A stretch of DNA of 64,000 bases from Candidatus Sulfopaludibacter sp. SbA3. GTDB lineage: Bacteria; Acidobacteriota; Terriglobia; Bryobacterales; Bryobacteraceae. Within the stretch, counting starts at the first letter, position 1. Every line of letters starts with the position of its first letter. The notes below the pieces were generated by a model. It did not search any database. It saw only the letters and a list, made by a program, of their open reading frames with translations, and was not told the DNA's origin. Positions 53,836 through 62,904 of this stretch are shown here, piece after piece. A program made the position numbers and the translations under genes. The stretch lies in the NCBI GenBank assembly GCA_945890485.1, contig CAMDCN010000019.1, positions 93,760 to 157,759 on the forward strand. Reading direction: 5' to 3'.

Positions 53836-55098
53836 ATGGATCGTCGGGTATTCTTTCAAGCCGGCCTCGCCGCCGTCCCCCTCCTCTCCGCCCAGCCCGG
53901 GCGCAAGTACAAGACCGCGTTGATCGGTTCCGGCTGGTGGGGCATGAACATCCTCCGCGAAGCGCTCGCCTCCGGCGATTGCTCCGCCGTCGCCCTCGCG
54001 GACCCCGACCCGAACCAGATGGACAAGGCCGCCCTCGAGATTGCCAAGCTCTCCTCCGACAAGCCCCGCCACTACCGCGACTACCGCGAGATGCTCAAGA
54101 AGGAACGGCCCGACATCGCCATCGTGGCCACCCCCGACCACTGGCACGCCCTCCCGACGATCGACGCCGTCAAAGCCGGCGCCCACGTCTACGTCGAGAA
54201 GCCCATTTCCCATACGATCGACGAAGGCAAGGCCATGGTGCGCGCCGCCCGCGAGGCTGGCCGCTACATCCAGGTCGGGCTCCACCGCCGCGTCTCCCCC
54301 CACCCAGTCTCCGGCATGGCCTTTCTCAAATCCGGCAAGGTCGGCAAGATCGGCATGGTCCGTACCTTCGCCCACGCCGCCGGCGGGCCCGGCGTCAAAA
54401 CGCCGGACGCCGAACCGCCGAAGGGCATGGACTGGGACCTCTGGCTCGGCCCCGCTCCCAAGCGCAATTTCAACCCGTCGATCCATCCCCGCGGCTTCCG
54501 CCAGTACCTCGATTACGCCAACGGCACCCTCGGCGACTGGGGCGTCCACTGGATGGACCAGGTCCTCTGGTGGACCGACGAAACCCATCCCAAGTCGGTG
54601 CACTCTACCGGCAACCGGTTCGTCCGTCAGGACTCCACCGACGCCCCCGATACGCAGGTGGTCTCCTACGAATTCGAGTCGTTCACCGCGACGTGGGAGC
54701 AGCGCCACTACGCCGGCAACAATGCCGAACAGCATCTGATCGGGGCCTATTTCTACGGCACCGAGGGCACGTTCCACATGGGCTGGCGTGACGGCTGGAC
54801 CTTCTACCCCGCCAAGAAGTCCGAGAAGCCGATCCACGTGGAACCTCAGTTGAACGACCCCGACGGCCAGAACATCAAGGAGCTCTGGGCCGACTTCCTG
54901 ACGGCCATCCGCGAGAAGCGCAAGCCCGTCCGTGACATCGAGATCGGCTACCGCGCCACCAACGCCGCCCTGCTGGGCATGGTCTCCTGGCGCCTCGGCC
55001 GCAGCATCAAGTGGGACGGCAACCAATGCCCCGGCGACGCCGAGGGGAACGCCCTCCTCCGCCGGCCGTACCGCGCGCCGTGGGTTTATCCGACTTAA
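53836..55098 (+). CDS. Gfo/Idh/MocA family oxidoreductase
   Basis: An NAD(P)-dependent sugar oxidoreductase-type protein of 420 residues. It begins MDRRVFFQAGLAAVPLLSA, a Tat-like signal. The Rossmann motif is ALIGSGWWGMNIL, the catalytic-lysine segment is YVEKPISHT, and the catalytic-domain segment GDWGVHWMDQVLWW supplies the His. Exported members with Tat signals are common in Acidobacteria and Planctomycetes and act on glycosides. It is probably cotranscribed with the PQQ-propeller gene. Confidence 0.92.
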   Translation: MDRRVFFQAGLAAVPLLSAQPGRKYKTALIGSGWWGMNILREALASGDCSAVALADPDPNQMDKAALEIAKLSSDKPRHYRDYREMLKKERPDIAIVATPDHWHALPTIDAVKAGAHVYVEKPISHTIDEGKAMVRAAREAGRYIQVGLHRRVSPHPVSGMAFLKSGKVGKIGMVRTFAHAAGGPGVKTPDAEPPKGMDWDLWLGPAPKRNFNPSIHPRGFRQYLDYANGTLGDWGVHWMDQVLWWTDETHPKSVHSTGNRFVRQDSTDAPDTQVVSYEFESFTATWEQRHYAGNNAEQHLIGAYFYGTEGTFHMGWRDGWTFYPAKKSEKPIHVEPQLNDPDGQNIKELWADFLTAIREKRKPVRDIEIGYRATNAALLGMVSWRLGRSIKWDGNQCPGDAEGNALLRRPYRAPWVYPT

Positions 55099-55132
55099 GG
55101 TTCTTGCGCCGAAGGCCGATGAGACTAGCGTG

Positions 55133-55975
55133 ATGGGACGTTTAGCAGTACTGGTGGCGGGCCTGACGCTCTTCGCGGCCTGCACCGGCTCGCGGATGCG
55201 AACGAAGGTCCGTATTGGGACTGACGACAGCCCACCCTTCAATTTTTTTGACGATCAGCGGCGGCCATCGGGCTTCGCCATCGATGTCATGAATCGGGCG
55301 GCGATCCATGCGGGCATCGAACTCGAATGGGTTACGAGCGACGTAGGGCCGGAGGCGACCTTTGCTGCTGGCCAGGCGGACTTGTGGCCAGTGGTGACCT
55401 ACTTCGAAGCACGGAAGAGAGAACTTCATTTGACACAGCCATGGTGGCGTCTGGCGACCATCATGTATTTCCGGGAGTCCTCGAATTTCAAATCGCTCGA
55501 CGATTTGGCAGGCCGACGGCTAGTTTTAACGAGTCCGTCCAAGCGCTATCTGCCCAATGCACGCTTTCATCCCTCTACCGAAATCGGCGTCGCACCCAAT
55601 TCGTTTGAAGGGCTCCGCCGATTGTGCGCAGGTGAAGCAGACGCTGTCTGGATCGATCTGCGCGTCGCGGAAGGTGCGCTACTTAACCGGCCGCGTGAAT
55701 GCGATGGCATCCGTTTCAGTTCAATATCAACGGACGATGGTGTTCGCGAGTTTTCGATTGGCGCACGGTTCGGCTTCGAGAAAGAAGCCGACCGTTTACG
55801 TGCCGCTATCGACGAGGTTGCAATCGACGGGGAGGTTGTCGCTTTAGCCTCTAAATGGAAGTTCTTAGACCAGACCGATGCGGCTCTGCTCTCGTGGCTG
55901 GATCAGGTGAAGCAGAAGAGCGAGTGGTGGCGAGGCAGCTTTGCCGGCTTGGCATATTGCTCTTCGTCAGTCTAG
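55133..55975 (+). CDS. Solute-binding sensor domain (5' half of split sensor kinase)
   Basis: A protein of 280 residues: signal peptide [17 protein letters not shown], then a family 3 periplasmic binding domain ([40 protein letters not shown]-like [28 protein letters not shown]). It ends [17 protein letters not shown] and stops at TAG 55973. The overlapping frame continues immediately with a membrane helix and a histidine kinase, so this is very probably the sensor half of a BvgS-like kinase. ATG 55133 was chosen; the frame upstream lies in the previous gene. A/T-ended codons are more frequent than in neighbours. Confidence 0.75.
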   Translation: MGRLAVLVAGLTLFAACTGSRMRTKVRIGTDDSPPFNFFDDQRRPSGFAIDVMNRAAIHAGIELEWVTSDVGPEATFAAGQADLWPVVTYFEARKRELHLTQPWWRLATIMYFRESSNFKSLDDLAGRRLVLTSPSKRYLPNARFHPSTEIGVAPNSFEGLRRLCAGEADAVWIDLRVAEGALLNRPRECDGIRFSSISTDDGVREFSIGARFGFEKEADRLRAAIDEVAIDGEVVALASKWKFLDQTDAALLSWLDQVKQKSEWWRGSFAGLAYCSSSV

Positions 55976-57147
55976 TGTCTCTTCTGCTGGTTCAGCGCGC
56001 CAAGCACAGGGCTGAGTTGAGCGCCCAAGCGCGAGGCCAATTCCTGGCAAACATGAGCCACGAGATACGCACCCCGATGAATGGAATTCTCGGGATGACG
56101 GAGTTGGCGCTAGGTACTCATCTGGATGATGAACAGCGTGAGTACTTACGCACGGCGCACGATTCGGGGCGCCACCTTCTGCGGATACTCGATGACATCC
56201 TGGATCTCAGCCGGGTCGAGAGCGGCAAGCTCACCATTGAAACCATCCCGTTCGAACTTCACGACGTCGCCCGCCGATCCATTCTCGCCTTGACCTTCCA
56301 AGCCCAGGAGAAGGGTCTCCGACTGCGCGAGGATATTGATGCCTCTGTGCCGGATTGGGTCAAGGGCGATCCCAGCCGTCTGCAGCAGATTCTGGTCAAC
56401 CTGCTCGGGAACGCGACGAAGTTCTCTGAGCGTGGCGAGATCGTCTTGCGGGTGCGCACCTCCGGCGACAGCGTGGAGTTCTCTGTGACCGATCAGGGAA
56501 TCGGTATCCCTGTCGAACAGCAGGAGAGAATTTTCGACGCCTTCACCCAGGCTGACGCCTCAACGACGCGCCGCTACGGCGGAACCGGTCTTGGCCTCGC
56601 CATCTCAGCCCGTCTCGTTCAAATGATGGGGGGAGAGTTGAAGCTTGAAAGCAAGCCCGGGCTAGGCAGCACCTTCCGGTTCTCGATTCCGCTGCAAACG
56701 GCAACAGCGCCGCCTCAACCTCCCTTGGCGCCGGTTGCGGAACCGCGCCGACCGTTGTCGATCCTGGTGGCCGAGGACAACGTGGTAAACCGAACTCTCC
56801 TCGAACGCATGATGGTCAAAGCGGGTCATCAAGTGAAGGCCGTTGAAGACGGCTGCCAGGCCGTCGCAGCGATGGCGGAGCAAGATTTCGATGCAGTGCT
56901 GATGGACGTCCATATGCCCGTTATGGATGGGCTCGAAGCAACCAGACAGATCCGTGAACGCGAGCGGAAGTCCGGCCGGCATGTCCCGATAATTGCTCTG
57001 ACAGCGCTCGCTATCCGGGGCGATGCTGACCGCTGCATAGAGGCCGGAATGGACTCCTATCTCGCGAAGCCTTACCGCCGCCAGGACCTTCTGGCGGCGC
57101 TCGCCCGCTTCGAGTCCCCCCTTCCGTCGGGTAACGAAAGGGGGTAG
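55855..57147 (+). CDS. Hybrid histidine kinase with receiver domain (3' half of split sensor kinase)
   Basis: An open frame of 430 residues. A membrane helix lies at about 30-47 ([18 protein letters not shown]). HisKA follows with His69 ([13 protein letters not shown]), then HATPase with [17 protein letters not shown] and [10 protein letters not shown], and a receiver domain with Asp351 ([12 protein letters not shown]) and Lys405. The ATG at 55855 is preceded at once by an in-frame TAA, and residues 1-25 look like out-of-frame sequence. The true protein probably joins the solute-binding frame through a -1 shift between 55855 and 55973. Confidence 0.85.
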   Translation: MEVLRPDRCGSALVAGSGEAEERVVARQLCRLGILLFVSLVSLLLVQRAKHRAELSAQARGQFLANMSHEIRTPMNGILGMTELALGTHLDDEQREYLRTAHDSGRHLLRILDDILDLSRVESGKLTIETIPFELHDVARRSILALTFQAQEKGLRLREDIDASVPDWVKGDPSRLQQILVNLLGNATKFSERGEIVLRVRTSGDSVEFSVTDQGIGIPVEQQERIFDAFTQADASTTRRYGGTGLGLAISARLVQMMGGELKLESKPGLGSTFRFSIPLQTATAPPQPPLAPVAEPRRPLSILVAEDNVVNRTLLERMMVKAGHQVKAVEDGCQAVAAMAEQDFDAVLMDVHMPVMDGLEATRQIRERERKSGRHVPIIALTALAIRGDADRCIEAGMDSYLAKPYRRQDLLAALARFESPLPSGNERG

Positions 57148-57166
57148 AATCTGCGTCAGTTAACCT

Positions 57167-59128
57167 ATGAGACGGATTTTGGCCCTCGTTGGGGTTGTGG
57201 CCGCGATTGCTGCACCCAACATTAACGAAGTCGCCCCTCTGGGCAAGTACACGCCCATTGAGCGCCGTCACTGGGCTTTCCAGCCGCGCAAGCCGGTTGT
57301 GCCGCCCGTGCTCAAAGATCCGTGGATCAAGAATCCAGTTGATGCGTTTATCCTCCAGGGCCTGCAGAAGGCTGGGCTGAAGCCTGCCGTGGAAGCTGAC
57401 CGCACGACTCTCATCCGTCGCGTCACCTACGATTTGCACGGTCTGCCGCCGACACCCGAAGAAATTACTGCCTTCGTCAACGACAAGGCGCCGAAAGCGT
57501 ACGAGCGTCTCGTCGATCGGCTACTGGCTTCGCCGCGCTACGGTGAACAGTGGGCCCGTCACTGGCTTGATGTTGTTCGGTTTGCGGAGTCGGATGGATA
57601 CGAGTACGACACGCACCGCCCGGATGCGTATCGGTATCGCGACTACGTAATTGCCAGCTTCAATGCGGATAAGCCGTACGACCAGTTTTTGAAGGAGCAG
57701 TTGGCCGGCGACGAGATCGACCCGAAGAACGATACGCTGCTGGTGGCCAGCGGCTTCAATCGGCTTGGCCCGCTGCGGAAGAACGCTGGCAATCAGGACG
57801 TGGCAAGTTCGCGCACAGAAGTTCTTACGGAGATGGCCAATATCGTCGGGGCCTCGATGCTGGGTATGACGATGGGCTGCGCCCGCTGCCACGATCACAA
57901 GTTCGACCCGATCCGCCAGTCCGACTACTACCGGCTGCAGGGTTATTTTGCCCAGACGCATGCGAACGACATCGTGGTCGCGTCTCCGGAGGAGCAGGCG
58001 AAGTACAAAGAGACGATGGCTCCGCTGGAAGCGGAAATGCGCAAGCTGCGCTTTGCGATGCGCCGGGCATCGGAAGAGGAGAAGGGCAAGATCCTGACGC
58101 GGCTCGAAGAGATCGACGAGAAGATTCCTTCGCCGCCAGCTGCCATGTACGCAGTAAAGAACGAAGTTAAGACGATGACGCCGATCCACCTGCTAGCGGC
58201 CGGTGACTACCGCAACAAGGGCGCCAAAGTGGGAATGCGGCCGCCGGGCGTTCTGCTTCCCGAGGAGACCCCGGAGCTTCCTCTTGAGACGGAGAAGCCT
58301 CGTCAACGTCTGGCGGAATGGATCACGGACCCGGCCAATCCGCTTCCGTCGCGGGTGATGGTCAACCGGATCTGGGGTTATCATTTCGGGCGCGCGATCG
58401 TCGGGACGCCTAACGATTTCGGCAAGATGGGTCTGAAGCCGACGCACCCCGAACTGCTCGATTGGCTGGCCAATGAGTACGTAAAGGGCGGCTGGCAGAT
58501 GAAGCCGCTGCACCGGATGTTAATGACCTCGTCGACCTACCGGCAGAGCAGCCGCTCGACTGTCGGGGCTGAGAAGGATCCCGAGAACAAGCTGTTGTGG
58601 AAGATGAACCGGCGGCGTTTGGCGGCTGAGGAGATTCGTGACACGATGCTGGCGGTTTCCGGGCGATTGAATCCGAAAGCTGGCGGGCCGAGCGTGATGA
58701 TCAAGATCGACGAGGAGTTGATCAAAGATCTGAAGCGCCCGCAGTATTGGGTGACCACGCGGGACCGCAGCGAGCACGACCGGCGGACGATTTATCTGAT
58801 CTACAAACGGAACCTGATTATGCCGTTCAATCAGGTGTTTGATGCGCCTGACACGCTCCTTTCCTGCGCTCGCCGCGACCAATCGACGCACGCGCCGCAG
58901 GCGCTCGAGTTGCTGAACGGAACCTTGTCGAACGACTTGGCGGTCGCCTTCTCGAAGCGTTTAACCGGCGACAAGGTCACGCAGGCGTTCCGTCTTGCCA
59001 CGGGCCGCGCGCCGAACCCCAAGGAGCGACTGCTTTCGAAGAAGTATCTGGACGACCCGGACCCGGCTGCGGTGACCGAGTTCGCTCTCAGCCTGTTCAA
59101 CTCCAACGCCTTCCTTTACGTGGACTAA
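57167..59128 (+). CDS. DUF1549/DUF1553 domain protein (no cytochrome modules)
   Basis: An exported protein of 653 residues with signal peptide MRRILALVGVVAAIAAP. The DUF1549 domain (NPVDAFILQGLQKAGL, HWLDVVRFAESDGYE, MGCARCHDHKFDPI) is followed by DUF1553 (PSRVMVNRIWGYHFGRAIVG, HRMLMTSSTYRQSS). Unlike the 909-residue relative at 32307-35036 it lacks the two N-terminal heme modules and keeps only the CARCH motif. It lies one base before the DUF1501 gene, its usual partner. Confidence 0.92.
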   Translation: MRRILALVGVVAAIAAPNINEVAPLGKYTPIERRHWAFQPRKPVVPPVLKDPWIKNPVDAFILQGLQKAGLKPAVEADRTTLIRRVTYDLHGLPPTPEEITAFVNDKAPKAYERLVDRLLASPRYGEQWARHWLDVVRFAESDGYEYDTHRPDAYRYRDYVIASFNADKPYDQFLKEQLAGDEIDPKNDTLLVASGFNRLGPLRKNAGNQDVASSRTEVLTEMANIVGASMLGMTMGCARCHDHKFDPIRQSDYYRLQGYFAQTHANDIVVASPEEQAKYKETMAPLEAEMRKLRFAMRRASEEEKGKILTRLEEIDEKIPSPPAAMYAVKNEVKTMTPIHLLAAGDYRNKGAKVGMRPPGVLLPEETPELPLETEKPRQRLAEWITDPANPLPSRVMVNRIWGYHFGRAIVGTPNDFGKMGLKPTHPELLDWLANEYVKGGWQMKPLHRMLMTSSTYRQSSRSTVGAEKDPENKLLWKMNRRRLAAEEIRDTMLAVSGRLNPKAGGPSVMIKIDEELIKDLKRPQYWVTTRDRSEHDRRTIYLIYKRNLIMPFNQVFDAPDTLLSCARRDQSTHAPQALELLNGTLSNDLAVAFSKRLTGDKVTQAFRLATGRAPNPKERLLSKKYLDDPDPAAVTEFALSLFNSNAFLYVD

Positions 59129-59129
59129 G

Positions 59130-60542
59130 ATGCCGGAACATATTCGATACGCCCGCAATCGCCGTGAGTTTCTGACCCAGTGTTTCTGCGGGTTCGGGGC
59201 CATGAGTTTCGCCTCGCTGCAGGCGCAGGACGCCAAACGCCTAAGCCCGTTGGCGGCAAAGGCGCCGCACTTTCCCGCGAAGGCCAAGTCGATCATCTTC
59301 CTGTTCCAGGCGGGCGGCCCGTCGCATCTCGAAACATTCGACCCCAAGCCGCTGCTGAATCAACTGCATGGGCAGAAGCGGCCGGCGACGTTCGGCAACG
59401 TCGAGTATCAGAACGTCAACCAGAACTCGCGAATCCTCGGCACGAAGCGGACTTTTGCCAAGTACGGGAAGTCCGGCATCGAGGTCTCGGACCTATTGCC
59501 GCATCAGGCGAAGGTGGTGGATGACCTTTGCATCCTGCGGTCGATGCACGGAGACATGGTCGTCCATTCGGCGGCGCAGTATCAGATGATGTCGGGCCGA
59601 GTGATCCCGGGGTTCCCGGCAATGGGTAGTTGGTTCACCTATGGGCTCGGATCGGAGTCGGATTCTTTGCCGGCCTATGTCGTCATGCCGGACCCGAACG
59701 GGACGCCGGAAGCGGGGCAACCGATGTACACCAACGGCTTCCTGCCCGCGGTCTACCAGCCGGCGATGTTCCGCGCTGGCAAACGGCCCGTCCTGAATTT
59801 GGAACTGCCGAAGGGCATCACGATGGACCGGCGGCGGAAGACGGTCGACTTCATCCGGCAGTTGAATGAGGCCAATATGCTTGGGGAAGACCCCGAGTTC
59901 GCAGCGCGCATTTCGGCCTATGACACGGCGTTTAAGATGCAGACGGAGGCGCCGGAGATCTTTGACGTATCGAGCGAGCCGCAGGAGACGTTGGCCCTAT
60001 ACGGTGTCGGGAAGCCGTTGACGGACGACTATGGGCGGCGGTGTTTGCTGGCGCGGCGGTTGGTGGAAAAGGGTGTCCGATTCATTTGTGTCGTCGCGGG
60101 CGGCGGCGGGGCGGAGACGGAGTGGGACGCGCATAGCGACATTGAGAAGAACCATCTGCGAATGGCGAGCCTGACGGATCAGCCGACGGCGGCGCTGATT
60201 CAGGATCTGAAGCGGCGTGGGTTGCTCGATTCGACGATCGTGCTGTGGGGCGGCGAGTTTGGCCGGTCGCCGGAGTCTGAGAGAGGCACCGGGCGCGACC
60301 ACCACAACACAGGGTTCAGCATGTGGGTGGCGGGCGGTGGCTTCAAGGGCGGCATGACCTATGGCGCGACGGATGATATCGGCCTGAAGTCGACGGTGGA
60401 CCCGGTGCATTTCCGGGACCTCCATGCGACGTTGATTCACCAGATGGGCCTCGACCAGGACCGCCTGAGCTACTTGCACCAGGGGCGGCGCGAGCGACTG
60501 ACGGAGGTCCACGGTCGGTTGATCAAAGAGATCCTGGTTTAG
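59130..60542 (+). CDS. DUF1501 domain-containing protein
   Basis: A protein of 470 residues. The N terminus ARNRREFLTQCFCGFGAMSF is Tat-like. Family segments are FLFQAGGPSHLETFDPKP, SGRVIPGFPAMGSWFTYGLG, LWGGEFGRSPESERGTGRDHH and the C-terminal DLHATLIHQMGLDQDRL. It is the second DUF1501 protein of the window and follows its DUF1549/1553 partner almost without a gap. Activity is unproven; the fold is related to alkaline phosphatase/sulfatase. The stop overlaps that of the tannase-like gene (TTAG). Confidence 0.92.
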   Translation: MPEHIRYARNRREFLTQCFCGFGAMSFASLQAQDAKRLSPLAAKAPHFPAKAKSIIFLFQAGGPSHLETFDPKPLLNQLHGQKRPATFGNVEYQNVNQNSRILGTKRTFAKYGKSGIEVSDLLPHQAKVVDDLCILRSMHGDMVVHSAAQYQMMSGRVIPGFPAMGSWFTYGLGSESDSLPAYVVMPDPNGTPEAGQPMYTNGFLPAVYQPAMFRAGKRPVLNLELPKGITMDRRRKTVDFIRQLNEANMLGEDPEFAARISAYDTAFKMQTEAPEIFDVSSEPQETLALYGVGKPLTDDYGRRCLLARRLVEKGVRFICVVAGGGGAETEWDAHSDIEKNHLRMASLTDQPTAALIQDLKRRGLLDSTIVLWGGEFGRSPESERGTGRDHHNTGFSMWVAGGGFKGGMTYGATDDIGLKSTVDPVHFRDLHATLIHQMGLDQDRLSYLHQGRRERLTEVHGRLIKEILV

Positions 60543-62062
60543 CGGGCGCAGTTGAAGTTGGCGGCGTCGTCGGGGGAGCCGTTTCCGCTGAACCGGGCGA
60601 CGTTGGGATAGGCGCAGAGCGGCCGGGTGCGGCCGGGTTTGGTGGCGAGGATCCGCTCGGGGGCATAGCCCTGCTCGACCCAGCGGATGAGCGCGGCGGC
60701 GATGTTCGAGGCGGCCTCTCCCTGGGGAGCACCTCCCTGTCCGAAGGCGTTGGGGCCAGCGCCACCGCCGCAGTGCTGCATTCCGGGCACCATGAAGAGG
60801 CGGACGAACTGGTTGGCTTTGGAGGCGCCCATTTTCTTGACCACGGACTGGTAGTAGTCGATGGCGTTCTGAGCGGGGATGGCGGCGTCGCACCAGCCGT
60901 GATAGAGGATCAGCTTGCCGCCGCGGGCGTGGAAGGCACGCAGATCGGGGTTGGTGGCGTCGAGGACGGGGGCGAGCTTTTGGGCGGCGGCGAGGTCGCG
61001 GGCGAGGTCGAACTTGTCGACGTTCCAGGCGGGGTCGCTGTGTGCCATGAAGCGGAAGAAGTTGGTGGAGAAGGCGTAGAGGGCACTGGCCGCTGGTTTC
61101 GGGCCGGTGATCCAGGCGCCCCAACCGCCGGGTTCGGATTCGCCCGAGGGCGAGTAGCCGGGGAACTGGGGTTTGCCATTGGGAGTCCGGAGCGGGCCGT
61201 AGATGGCCTTTAAGGAGTTGACTTGCGGCGCGGTGAGGCAGGTGTCGGAATCGGGGCCGGCGCAGCGGAGGGCGTCCGGGTCGAAGCGGCAGGCGGCGGG
61301 GTTTTCGAGGACTCCGTCCTTGACTCCGTCGGCTTGGTCGCAGGCGGCGAGGACGGCGGATTGGATGGTGGGTAGCTTGGCGGCGGGGATGTAGCCGGCG
61401 AGGTCGCCTCCGGTGGCGTGCATGTTCCGGGCGGCGTTGGTCATGAGCGAGGTCCAGGCGTTGGCGGGGGCGCCGGCGATGATGCCGTCGTAGTCGGCGG
61501 GGTAGCGCTGGGCCTCCATGAGGGCTTGGCGGCCGCCGTTCGAACAGGAGCTGAAGTAGGACCGGCGGGGCGCGGCGCCGTAGTGCGCGGTGAGGAGGGC
61601 TTTGGCCTGGACGGTCATTTCGTGGATGGCGCGGTGACCGAAGTCGACGATCTTTTCGGGGTGGTTGAGGGCCCAGGAGGCGTCGGTGCCGCCGCCTTGG
61701 TGGCCGGTGTCGGTGGAAGCGGTAGCGTAGCCGCGGCGGACAGCGTCGATGAGGCCGCCGTAGCTGATGACTCCGGCGAAGCCGCCGTTGCCGATGCCGA
61801 GGAACTGGGAGTTCCAGGCGGTGGGGAGCCAGACCTCGATTTTGATGTCGGAATCGGCGGATGGGGTGAGGGTGGCCGTGATGCGGCAGAAGGCGGGGAG
61901 GTTGGGCGTGGGCCGGCCGCCGGGGGGCGTGAAGGCGCCGGCGGGAACGGCGGTGGCCGCAGCGATGCGGACGTTGGGGAGGGCCAGTTTGGCGAGTTCG
62001 GCGCAGGGGGTGGCGGCCGTGAGGCAGGGGGTGGCGAGGAGCAGGATGAGTAGAGCGCGCAT
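60539..62062 (-). CDS. Tannase/feruloyl esterase family protein
   Basis: An exported alpha/beta-hydrolase-type esterase of 507 residues with signal peptide MRALLILLLATPCLTAA. The nucleophile motif is CSNGG (YFSSCSNGGRQAL), the paired-Cys CSxGG signature of tannase and feruloyl esterase. GFAGVISYGG, TDTGHQGGG and the C-terminal PGMQHCGGG (His plus Cys) complete the family pattern. It would release gallic or hydroxycinnamic acids from plant esters. It is convergent with the DUF1501 gene. Confidence 0.9.
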   Translation of the reverse strand: MRALLILLLATPCLTAATPCAELAKLALPNVRIAAATAVPAGAFTPPGGRPTPNLPAFCRITATLTPSADSDIKIEVWLPTAWNSQFLGIGNGGFAGVISYGGLIDAVRRGYATASTDTGHQGGGTDASWALNHPEKIVDFGHRAIHEMTVQAKALLTAHYGAAPRRSYFSSCSNGGRQALMEAQRYPADYDGIIAGAPANAWTSLMTNAARNMHATGGDLAGYIPAAKLPTIQSAVLAACDQADGVKDGVLENPAACRFDPDALRCAGPDSDTCLTAPQVNSLKAIYGPLRTPNGKPQFPGYSPSGESEPGGWGAWITGPKPAASALYAFSTNFFRFMAHSDPAWNVDKFDLARDLAAAQKLAPVLDATNPDLRAFHARGGKLILYHGWCDAAIPAQNAIDYYQSVVKKMGASKANQFVRLFMVPGMQHCGGGAGPNAFGQGGAPQGEAASNIAAALIRWVEQGYAPERILATKPGRTRPLCAYPNVARFSGNGSPDDAANFNCAR

Positions 62063-62123
62063 GGGTATTCCTTGGCGTGTGGCCGGGGTCCTTCAGATTA
62101 TGTCGTAGGCGATGAGGCGGTGT

Positions 62124-62904
62124 CTTGGGTGGGTTCCCTGGTGGTGTGGCGGGGCTCGATGCCCCGCCGCACCGCGATGGGGTTGGGTTAGTGGCGTCCG
62201 GTGGGCGGATCGAAGTTGCCGTTGTGGTGAGCGGAGGCTTTCGAGGTGGCTAGGCCGAGGCCGGAGGCTCCGGCGGGGCCGTTGCCTTGGGGTGGGTTCC
62301 CTGGCGGTGCGGCGGGGCTCGATGCCCCGCCGTGCCGCAGTGGGATTGGATTAGCGGCGTCCGGTGGGCGGATAGAAGTTGCCGGTGAGGTCGGCGGAGG
62401 CCGTCCGGGTGACTGCGCCGAGGCCGGAGGCTCCGGCGGGGCCGAGGCCTTGGGTGGGTTCCCTGGCAGTGCGGCGGGGCTCGATGCCCCGCCGTGCCGC
62501 AGTGGGATTGGGTTAGCGGCGTCCGGTGGGCGGATAGAAGTTGCCCGTGAGGTCGGCGGAGGCTTTCGAAGTGGCTAGGCCAAGGCCGGAGGCTCCGGCG
62601 GGGCCGAGGCCTTGGGTGGGTTCCCTGGCGGTGCGGCGGGGCTCGATGCCCCGCCGTGCCGCGATGGGGTTGGGTTAGTGGCGTCCGGTGGGCGGATCGA
62701 AGTTGCCGTTGTGGTGAGCGGAGGCTTTCGAGGTGGCTAGGCCGAGGCCGGAGGCTCCGGCGGGGCCGTTGCTTTGGGTGGGTTCCCTGGCGGTGCGGCG
62801 GGGCTCGATGCCCCACCGTGCCGCAGTTGGGTTGGGCTAGCGGCGTCCGGTGGGCGGGTAGAAACTGTCCTTGTGGTGGGCGAAGGCTTGCCAAGTGGCC
62901 AGGG
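62124..62904 (-). repeat. Tandem array of about 162-bp units derived from a gene 3' end
   Basis: Units begin at about 62124, 62286, 62449, 62611 and 62773 (steps 162, 163, 162 and 162 bases). The last copy is the actual 3' end of the terminase-like gene plus its downstream region. On the minus strand each of the other four reads a degenerate version of the gene's last 20 or so codons (such as ASAHHNGNFDPPTGRH then TAA against AFAHHKDSFYPPTGRR then TAG), then a palindrome GGCGGGGC-5-GCCCCGCC. Units 1 and 4 are near identical, as are units 2 and 3. The array fills the 774-base gap at 62063-62836. Confidence 0.85.
62796..62818 (-). terminator. GC-rich hairpin after the terminase-like gene, terminator-like
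   Basis: CGGCGGGGC and GCCCCACCG form a 9-base stem with one mismatch and a 5-base loop, 19 bases after the stop codon at 62837. The same hairpin recurs, mostly perfect, in each of the four downstream repeat units. No U-tract follows, so it may be an RNA 3'-end stabiliser rather than an intrinsic terminator. Confidence 0.4.

Noticed and set aside
52006..55242. Minus-strand open frame of 1078 codons
   Set aside because: It lies opposite the well-supported PQQ-propeller and Gfo/Idh genes. Strong C bias at third positions removes stops on the other strand, and its protein is low-complexity with no family motif.
62250..62894. Minus-strand open frame of 214 codons with a 54-residue repeat
   Set aside because: The repeat unit is about 162 bases, exactly 54 codons, so any open frame repeats. 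The Arg/Pro/His-rich product is in a different frame from the gene-tail vestiges.
62124..62904. CRISPR array
   Set aside because: Units are contiguous, about 162 bases long, with no short repeat/unique spacer alternation and no cas genes.
62124..62904. Diversity-generating retroelement template/variable repeats
   Set aside because: A gene 3' end with downstream copies is suggestive, but differences are not confined to adenines of one copy, there are four copies, and no reverse transcriptase is in the window.
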